A stretch of DNA of 64,000 bases from Synergistota bacterium (lineage in GTDB: Bacteria > Synergistota > GBS-1): positions 78,300 to 142,299 of the forward strand of contig JANXBX010000002.1 of NCBI GenBank assembly GCA_025060595.1, written 5' to 3'. This document shows positions 59,078-64,000 of the stretch, piece after piece. The stretch's first letter is position 1, and every line of letters begins with the position of its first letter. The notes under the pieces were generated by a model. It ran no database searches. It saw nothing but the letters and a program-made list of their open reading frames with translations, and was not told the DNA's origin. The translations under genes were made by a program, and so were the position numbers.

Positions 59078-60079
59078 TCATTTCATAGCGTTTTTAACGG
59101 TTTGGTAAAGATTTGGAGACCACCTAGATGTTATCTCTGGAAGCTCATAGAACTTCTTAGCTGCCTCCTTAAACTCCGTCAAATCCACTTGAATTACCTC
59201 TACCTTGTCTGCCTTCATCTTCTCTAAGCTTTCCTTCTCAAGATCAAAGTAGCGAGAGTTATTGTATTTCCCAGCCTCATCCCCTGCTTCCATTATTATC
59301 TTTTGCTGTTCAGGAGTAAGGGAATTAAATACCTTAGTTCCACAGATCCAAGTAGTAAAGTTCTTAACGTGACCGGTTAAAACTAAATATTTAGCTACTT
59401 CAGCAAACTTGCCCTTATAAAGAACCGGTATCGGATTCTCAAGACCATCGACAACACCTTGTTGTAAGGCTGTATAAACCTCACCCAAGGGCATAGGAGT
59501 CGGAACAGCTCCTAAGACCTCAAATCCCTTTATCTGAATAGTGTTATTAGGAACGCGAATCTTCATCCCCTTAAGGTCAGCAAGCTTTCTAACGGGCTTT
59601 TTAACAAGGAGCTGTCTATCACCATAGATCCAATTAGCGGTTAATATCTTTAAACCCTTTTCCTCAAGCTTCTTAGACTGCTCTTTCCACCAGTCGCTCT
59701 TTACAAGCTTCCAACAGTCATCCCAGCTATCAAAAAGATAGGGACCGAATACTATTCCAAAGTCAGGAACGCCTCTATCCGCATAGAAAGCTCCATCTGC
59801 TAAGGTTATAACAGGTATACCAGCTAACATCTGATCTATAAGCTCATTCTTAGAACCAAGCTGGCTTGAAGGATAAAGCTGAACTTTGATCGTACCATTG
59901 CTTCTTTCCTCAACTAACTTCTTCCAGTGATTACAACCAAGATCAACAGGCTCACCAGGATGATTCTCGTAGCCTATCATGATAGTTAGTGGTTTCGTTT
60001 GAGCCCCGCAGATCGGGACAAAACCAAGTAAAGAAACTACAAAGCATAAGACAAATACCGCTAAAGAGAGCTTCTTCAT
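59078..60079 (-). CDS. dctP: TRAP transporter substrate-binding protein DctP
   Basis: A 333-residue secreted protein with signal peptide MKKLSLAVFVLCFVVSLLGF and cleavage near CGA-QT. Mature motifs: IMIGYENHPGEPVDLG, VQLYPSSQLGSKNELIDQ, LKGMKIRVPNNTIQIKGFEV and ALQQGVVDGLENPIPVLY. ATG 60079. Sequence differs clearly from the other two DctP proteins, so a different ligand is expected. It follows a zinc dehydrogenase in the first TRAP operon of region G. Confidence 0.93.
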   Translation of the reverse strand: MKKLSLAVFVLCFVVSLLGFVPICGAQTKPLTIMIGYENHPGEPVDLGCNHWKKLVEERSNGTIKVQLYPSSQLGSKNELIDQMLAGIPVITLADGAFYADRGVPDFGIVFGPYLFDSWDDCWKLVKSDWWKEQSKKLEEKGLKILTANWIYGDRQLLVKKPVRKLADLKGMKIRVPNNTIQIKGFEVLGAVPTPMPLGEVYTALQQGVVDGLENPIPVLYKGKFAEVAKYLVLTGHVKNFTTWICGTKVFNSLTPEQQKIIMEAGDEAGKYNNSRYFDLEKESLEKMKADKVEVIQVDLTEFKEAAKKFYELPEITSRWSPNLYQTVKNAMK

Positions 60080-60104
60080 AAGATATACCTCCCTTCGCTT
60101 TTAT

Positions 60105-61136
60105 TTATGTGCCCTTGGCACTTTCATCCAACAGAGCTATCACCTTAAGATAGCCGCCCGGGTTTGAAACGAGCTCCTTTATATAGCGAGGAATATCATC
60201 AAAGCTAACTATAGCCGAGATAACTATCTCAACATCTATAAGCCCTTTACTAACCAGCTCAATGGCTTCCTTAAATAATCCAACGCTGTTTCTTGAACCC
60301 TTAACATCAAGCTCCTTCTTAGTTATCAGATATGTGGGAAGAGAAACATCGTTAAAGGGATAACCAACCAAGGAGATCCTTCCCGCATAAGAAACATAAT
60401 CTATAGTATCTCTAACCGCTTTCTCAGAGCCAGAGGCCTCTATTACAACTTCAGCCATCCTACCGCCAGTAATATCTCTCACGAGCTTAAAGGGATCCTC
60501 CTTCTGAGGGTTTATAGTATATCCTATTCCGCCCCTTTTGGCTATTTCCAACCTTGAATCGACTGGATCAACAACTATGGGAACTCCTCCAAGGTGTTTA
60601 ACATAAAGGGCAGCTAAGATCCCTATGGTTCCAGCTCCAATAACAACCACATGTTCCCCCATTTTAACTCCAACCCTTTTGACCGCTTGCATAGATATTG
60701 TTAAAGGCTCAACGAGGGTAAGCTTTTGCCAGCTTATATCGCTTGGGACCTTATGTACTAAGTGTGGATCGTGAGCTATATACTCAGCAAAGGCACCATC
60801 CTGATGAACGCCTATGACGCTCATGTTCTCACAGCAGTTGGTCCTACCGATCAAACAGGGATAACATTTACCACAATATCTGTAAGGCTCTATCACAACC
60901 CTATCTCCAACCTTGAGGTCTTTAAACCCTTCAGGAAGGCTTTCAACCACGCCTGCCGCCTCATGCCCAAGTATTCTTGGGAAAACTCCTAAGCGAGAGG
61001 TCCCCTTATAAGCGGAAACATCAGAGCCACATATGCCAACCGAGGCTACTTTCACAAAAACCTTACCATCCCTATCAGGAAGGCTAACCTCCTCAAGGCT
61101 AAGCTCTCCGGGTTTCCTTAAAACGATGGCCTTCAT
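60105..61136 (-). CDS. Zinc-dependent alcohol/polyol dehydrogenase (MDR family), copy 1
   Basis: A 343-residue medium-chain dehydrogenase. VGICGSDVSAYKG and LGHEAAGVVE give the catalytic zinc ligands, CGKCYPCLIGRTNCC the structural zinc lobe, and VIGAGTIGILAALY the cofactor loop. Likely NAD-dependent oxidation of a secondary hydroxyl of a sugar acid or polyol. First gene of the operon, with ATG 61136 behind AAGGAGGAATTCGT and a consensus promoter at 61244-61216. Same family as, but not a recent copy of, the enzyme at 51.8 kb. Confidence 0.9.
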   Translation of the reverse strand: MKAIVLRKPGELSLEEVSLPDRDGKVFVKVASVGICGSDVSAYKGTSRLGVFPRILGHEAAGVVESLPEGFKDLKVGDRVVIEPYRYCGKCYPCLIGRTNCCENMSVIGVHQDGAFAEYIAHDPHLVHKVPSDISWQKLTLVEPLTISMQAVKRVGVKMGEHVVVIGAGTIGILAALYVKHLGGVPIVVDPVDSRLEIAKRGGIGYTINPQKEDPFKLVRDITGGRMAEVVIEASGSEKAVRDTIDYVSYAGRISLVGYPFNDVSLPTYLITKKELDVKGSRNSVGLFKEAIELVSKGLIDVEIVISAIVSFDDIPRYIKELVSNPGGYLKVIALLDESAKGT

Positions 61137-61184
61137 ACGAATTCCTCCTTGTATGCTTGTATTCTTGCACTCATGTATTCCACA

Positions 61185-61205
61185 ATATGAAACTGCGTTT
61201 CGTAT
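61185..61205. promoter_or_regulatory. Candidate IclR-family operator overlapping the dehydrogenase-TRAP transcript start
   Basis: ATATGAAAC-TGC-GTTTCGTAT, arms matching at 8 of 9 positions, with a perfect GAAAC/GTTTC core at 61189-61201. It lies a few bases downstream of the predicted start of the minus promoter. The pattern is close to KdgR-like IclR sites, and an iclR gene is in this operon. Confidence 0.6.
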
Positions 61206-61215
61206 TCCTTAACAA

Positions 61216-61244
61216 ATTATAAGGGCTTAATCGTTAAGTGTCAA
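61216..61244 (-). promoter_or_regulatory. Consensus promoter of the zinc dehydrogenase-DctPQM-IclR operon
   Basis: Minus-strand TTGACA (61244-61239), 17-base spacer, TATAAT (61221-61216), a full match to the sigma-70 consensus. Such strength is normally held down by a repressor, which fits the palindrome just downstream. Confidence 0.85.
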
Positions 61245-61333
61245 TCTTTAAAAAAACTTTAATCAAGCTTTATTCAGTATTAACATCATCTAGATACACT
61301 TTAATCGAAATTCTCTAGAGGGGGTGTTTTTTA

Positions 61334-62377
61334 ATGTACCAGAGAGGCAGGAGTCTTTTCTCGAGGTTCTTGATATTTGCCTTCGTCCTCCTTTTAATCG
61401 TTCCCTCGATAGCCTTAGCCTTCAAGGAGGTTAAATTCGCGGTAATCTCCGATCCTCATCTGAGCCTTCCGGTAGCCAATACTGAAAACAAGGTCAAGAT
61501 GGAAGACTCATCCGTTGAGCTTTTTAGAGAAGCCATCAATAAGATTAACTCAATTTCAGGCTTAGACTTCGTAATACTTACTGGCGATCTAACGAAGGAT
61601 GTGGAGCCATGGAACATAGACCTATTAAGGGAAATGCTTGAAGAGGTCAATGTTCCGGTTTTCGCCGTGCTCGGAAATCATGAGGTAAGCCCGTTACCGG
61701 TAAAGGGCAAGGATCCCAGTTTAGCCTCCCTTATAGGCGATTCTAAGTACACCATCATTTGGGCATTACAGGGTTACGGATTCAATGGCCCAAGAAGCTA
61801 CTGGAGCGCTGAGCCTATACCGGGTCTCTACCTTATCGGATTAGATACTACTAAGATAGGAAGCTGGGGTGGAAAGTTATCAAAGGCTCAACTTGAGTGG
61901 CTTGATAAGGAGCTTTATAAAAACAAAGATAAGCTTACCATAGTTATAGGCCACCATCTTTTAGTTCCCTTCAGAAAAGAAGAGTTAAAGCCCGAGTGGA
62001 AAAACTTTTATTTAGATAACGCTGAGGAGGTCATCAAGCTATTCGAAAGGTATCCTCAGGTTTCCTTCTACCTATGCGGACACCGTCACGTTAGCACCGT
62101 TCCGGTTGAGAAAAACGGCATATGGTATATAGTAAACGCTTCTACACTAACTTATCCGATGTCAATTACAATATACACCCTTACCCCTGAGGAGCTGAAA
62201 TATGAGGTAATAAGGCTTGAAGCCACAAAAGATATCTGGGAGGTAGCCAGAAAGACCATGGGCGAAGACCCCTGGTGGAAGCCCCATAAGGATGCAACGG
62301 TTGAGGAAACCCTTGCCTATTACGAAGCAAAGGAATTTATGAAATTCAGTATGCCTGTTAGGTTCAAGAAAAAGTAA
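61334..62377 (+). CDS. Secreted calcineurin-like metallophosphoesterase
   Basis: A 347-residue protein. An N-terminal signal peptide (RFLIFAFVLLLIVPSIALA) exports it. Metallophosphoesterase motifs are in order: FAVISDPHL (DxH), ILTGDLTKD (GD), VLGNHEVS (GNHE), VIGHHLL and LCGHRHVS (GHxH). The C-terminal ~80 residues are a less conserved cap. Substrate may be a phosphodiester, nucleotide or lipid phosphate outside the membrane. ATG 61334 behind GAGGGGGTG. Divergent from the TRAP operon; no partner gene. Confidence 0.9.
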   Translation: MYQRGRSLFSRFLIFAFVLLLIVPSIALAFKEVKFAVISDPHLSLPVANTENKVKMEDSSVELFREAINKINSISGLDFVILTGDLTKDVEPWNIDLLREMLEEVNVPVFAVLGNHEVSPLPVKGKDPSLASLIGDSKYTIIWALQGYGFNGPRSYWSAEPIPGLYLIGLDTTKIGSWGGKLSKAQLEWLDKELYKNKDKLTIVIGHHLLVPFRKEELKPEWKNFYLDNAEEVIKLFERYPQVSFYLCGHRHVSTVPVEKNGIWYIVNASTLTYPMSITIYTLTPEELKYEVIRLEATKDIWEVARKTMGEDPWWKPHKDATVEETLAYYEAKEFMKFSMPVRFKKK

Positions 62378-62393
62378 GTAAAAATAGCCTTAA

Positions 62394-62440
62394 GCGACAG
62401 GCCCCTTTTAAAAGATCAAGTTACAAAAGGGGCCTGTCGC
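62394..62440. terminator. Bidirectional terminator, 16-bp stem
   Basis: GCGACAGGCCCCTTTT (62394-62409) and AAAAGGGGCCTGTCGC (62425-62440) are perfect inverted repeats with a 15-base loop. On the minus strand TTAAGGCTATTTTTAC follows. It separates the convergent phosphoesterase and cutA genes. Confidence 0.85.
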
Positions 62441-62458
62441 CATCAAATTAGGCAATCC

Positions 62459-62773
62459 TTAAGCTTCCTCCTCTATCCACCTGAGATAATCGGGGTTACC
62501 TGCAACTATGGGTAAAGCTATTATCTCTGGGACGGTATAAGGGTGAATAGCTTTCACTTTATAAAGAAGCTCCTTGAAGCGTGCGGCCCTAGCTTTAACT
62601 ATAAGGAGCGATTCCTTATCTTTCTCAATCTTCCCTTTCCACCAGTAAATGGAATTTACTTCTTCAACTATATTTACACAAGCGCCAAGTTTTTCCCTTA
62701 CGATAAAATCTGCCACCTCCTGAGATTTATCCTTAGGGACCGTTATGAAGATAACATAGTAACCCTCCAACAA
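62459..62773 (-). CDS. cutA: Divalent-cation tolerance protein CutA
   Basis: A 104-residue trimeric ferredoxin-like protein. YVIFITVPKDKSQEVADFIV, EKLGACVNIVEEVNSIYWWKGK (quoted in part) and KAIHPYTVPEIIALPI are the CutA1 signature. Start TTG 62773 or 62770 behind AGGAGGTGAGG. It begins a few bases after trmO and shares its promoter. Role in metal tolerance is named from E. coli; its true function is not settled. Confidence 0.93.
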   Translation of the reverse strand: MLEGYYVIFITVPKDKSQEVADFIVREKLGACVNIVEEVNSIYWWKGKIEKDKESLLIVKARAARFKELLYKVKAIHPYTVPEIIALPIVAGNPDYLRWIEEEA

Positions 62774-62777
62774 GGCC

Positions 62778-63212
62778 TCACCTCCTCATCCACCCTACTT
62801 TAGCATCAGGGACCGAGTCAATTTCCGAAGAGTAAGGCTTTAAGTCCAAAAGAGGCGTTCCATCGATCGCATCTAAACCCACCACTTTAAGTATTCTACC
62901 GCTTCTTTCAACAAGTCTAACTACAGAAAAACCTATAGGGTTAGGTCTATTGGGAGAGCGAGTTGCAAAGACCCCATGCTCTTTCCCATCATGAGGGGGG
63001 ATAGCTATGAGCTTATCCCGATCGGAAAGGTGAAGCCAGTATAAGACTATAAGATGAGTGCACTCCTCTATGTCCCTTAAACCCTCCTCGTACTCCTTAA
63101 AGATCTCTATCTCACATATCTCGCTTGAAAATCTACCCTGAAAGGGGGCAGAGTTTCTATCTTTGTAGGGAGACCTTATAATCCCTATAGGCTTAACATA
63201 GAATAGCTTCAC
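62778..63212 (-). CDS. trmO: tRNA t6A37 N6-methyltransferase TrmO (TsaA/YaeB family)
   Basis: A ~144-residue beta-barrel methyltransferase that adds a methyl group to threonylcarbamoyl-A37 of tRNA. Marks: VKPIGIIRSPYKDRNSAPFQG, FKEYEEGLRDIEECTHLIVL (in part), HGVFATRSPNRPNPIGFSVV and LDAIDGTPLLDLKPY. This is the minimal single-domain form, lacking the C-terminal domain of the E. coli protein. GTG 63221 touches the ribosome site, so GTG 63212 (MKLFYVKPIG) is preferred. Confidence 0.92.
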   Translation of the reverse strand: MKLFYVKPIGIIRSPYKDRNSAPFQGRFSSEICEIEIFKEYEEGLRDIEECTHLIVLYWLHLSDRDKLIAIPPHDGKEHGVFATRSPNRPNPIGFSVVRLVERSGRILKVVGLDAIDGTPLLDLKPYSSEIDSVPDAKVGWMRR

Positions 63213-63247
63213 GTTATCCACCTTCCTTCAACCAACCTTGTGGCACG

Positions 63248-63277
63248 ATTATATCAGTATATACCACTAAGCTTCAA
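63248..63277 (-). promoter_or_regulatory. Promoter of trmO-cutA
   Basis: Minus-strand TTGAAG (63277-63272), 18-base spacer, TATAAT (63253-63248). Predicted start near 63241, about 30 nt before the trmO start. Confidence 0.75.
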
Positions 63278-63357
63278 GAAAAATCTGAAACCCCTTAGCA
63301 AAATCGCAAAATTTTTGATATCATTAAAAGCAAAAAATTAAGGAGGGTTAGTGTGAC

Positions 63358-64000
63358 ATGACTTGGACCTTGATCTTAGTCTTCCTTAGTGGCATTCTAG
63401 CCGGTTTCATGAACGTTCTCGCGGGAGGGGGATCCTTTTTAACCATACCTGCCCTATACCTAACGGGGCTTCCTGTGGATGTGGCCAACGCAACGAATAG
63501 AGTTGCAGTCTTATTTCAATGCTTGGCCGCGGTAGTAGAGTTTAAAAGAAAGGGAGTTTTAAGGCTTAAGGAGATATTCCCTTTTCTTGGGCCAGCTTTA
63601 ATTGGATCCCTTATAGGCTCATTCATAATGATTAGCATAGATAAGAAAACGCTTCAGATCATCATAGCCCTAATGATATTCGCAATAGGAGGATTGGTAG
63701 CTCTCAAACCAGATTTAGGACAGGTAAAGAGGGATACTAAGCTACCTAAATGGATAGGATGGCTATCCTTCTTCCTCATAGGAATATATGGGGGATTCCT
63801 TCAAGCAGGGGTTGGCTTTTTCCTTATATTTGCCTTAGTAACTATAGGAGGCTTTGATCTTTTAACCACCAATGCCATAAAGATGGCTATAGTGTTGTCT
63901 TACATGGTGATAAGCGTAGCGCTATTCTGGGCATATGGGATAATAGAGCTCTGGCCGGCGGTCATACTTTCAGCGGGAAACGTCTTAGGAGCATATATCG
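63358..64000 (+). CDS. TauE/SafE family membrane permease, truncated at the window edge
   Basis: The first ~214 codons are present with no stop. MTWTLILVFLSGILAGFMNV begins it, followed by LAGGGSFLTIPALYLTGLP and VANATNRVAVLFQ, the family N-terminal repeat; GIYGGFLQAGVGFFLIFAL begins the second repeat. Six or so helices are visible. Members export sulfite or sulfonates or move other small anions. ATG 63358 has AAGGAGGG 10 nt upstream. Divergent from trmO. Confidence 0.9.
   Translation, partial: MTWTLILVFLSGILAGFMNVLAGGGSFLTIPALYLTGLPVDVANATNRVAVLFQCLAAVVEFKRKGVLRLKEIFPFLGPALIGSLIGSFIMISIDKKTLQIIIALMIFAIGGLVALKPDLGQVKRDTKLPKWIGWLSFFLIGIYGGFLQAGVGFFLIFALVTIGGFDLLTTNAIKMAIVLSYMVISVALFWAYGIIELWPAVILSAGNVLGAYI

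Noticed and set aside
61150-61185. Short repeats of CTTGTAT/ATGTATTC type before the zinc dehydrogenase as an iteron array
   Set aside because: Only three or four imperfect copies with uneven spacing in the 5' leader; not enough to call a repeat array.
1-64000. CRISPR arrays, tRNA or rRNA genes, transposases, phage or att sites
   Set aside because: Reading both strands I found no spaced direct repeats, no cloverleaf ending in a CCA-type arm, and no transposase or integrase motif; a tRNA search by program would be decisive.

Overview
The window reads as chromosome of a strictly anaerobic, probably thermophilic bacterium of the Synergistota/Bacillota type. This is inferred from strong GGAGG ribosome sites, frequent TTG starts, AGG/AGA- and ATA-rich codon use, ferredoxin-linked 2-oxoacid chemistry, a probable tungsten aldehyde oxidoreductase, a T-box leader, and three TRAP systems, one fused TAXI-TRAP and one TctABC system for organic acids. 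No 16S rRNA, tRNA, phage, insertion sequence or CRISPR array is visible, so taxonomy stays open. Most of the window is transcribed on the minus strand, and operons are listed below in transcription order.

Region A (12263 to 1, minus): one promoter and about 15 tightly packed genes: ThiS/MoaD-like sulfur carrier, korDABC, sucCD, a D-2-hydroxyacid dehydrogenase, an AOR-type oxidoreductase, a split UxaA/SuyAB-type lyase or dehydratase, an Ldh2-type dehydrogenase, and a DctPQM importer cut by the left edge. Together they look like import of a hydroxy acid, redox isomerisation, lysis or dehydration to a 2-oxoacid, ferredoxin-linked oxidation to acyl-CoA, and ATP recovery. Region B (21612 to 12273, minus): iron alcohol dehydrogenase, TctCBA, SDR, FGGY kinase, DapA-type aldolase and IlvD/Edd-type dehydratase, a sugar-acid catabolic operon. 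A secreted tandem DJ-1/PfpI protein is divergent at 21.85 kb. Region C (30595 to 23282, minus): YheO-type regulator, TAXI binding protein, fused TRAP permease, DapA-like lyase, PPC/DUF296 protein, PatB-like C-S lyase/aminotransferase and a dicarboxylate/amino-acid symporter.

Region D (30.6-36 kb): a plus-strand radical SAM + DUF4130 DNA-metabolism pair, convergent with a minus operon of a DUF523-DUF1722 desulfidase-like protein, a class II-type photolyase and an EAL protein. Region E (36-44.1 kb): two paralogous 2-hydroxyacid dehydrogenases, a decayed esterase behind a TAXI-like signal-peptide relic, and a UbiB-PaaK-CopA-CopZ operon. Region F (44.1-51.8 kb): a T-box-led argG-argH, a 56-residue YjfB-like protein, leuCD-type genes sandwiched between two pseudopilins, and plus-strand lysA. 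Region G (61.2-51.8 kb, minus): two complete TRAP systems around an IclR regulator, with two zinc dehydrogenases and an SDR; two GAAA-N5-TTTC sites precede the two halves. Region H (61.3-64 kb): secreted metallophosphoesterase, cutA, trmO and a TauE/SafE permease cut by the right edge.

A recurrent annotation trap is that the GTG inside the Shine-Dalgarno sequence (GAGGTG) looks like a start; the true TTG/GTG start lies about 9 nt downstream in several genes.
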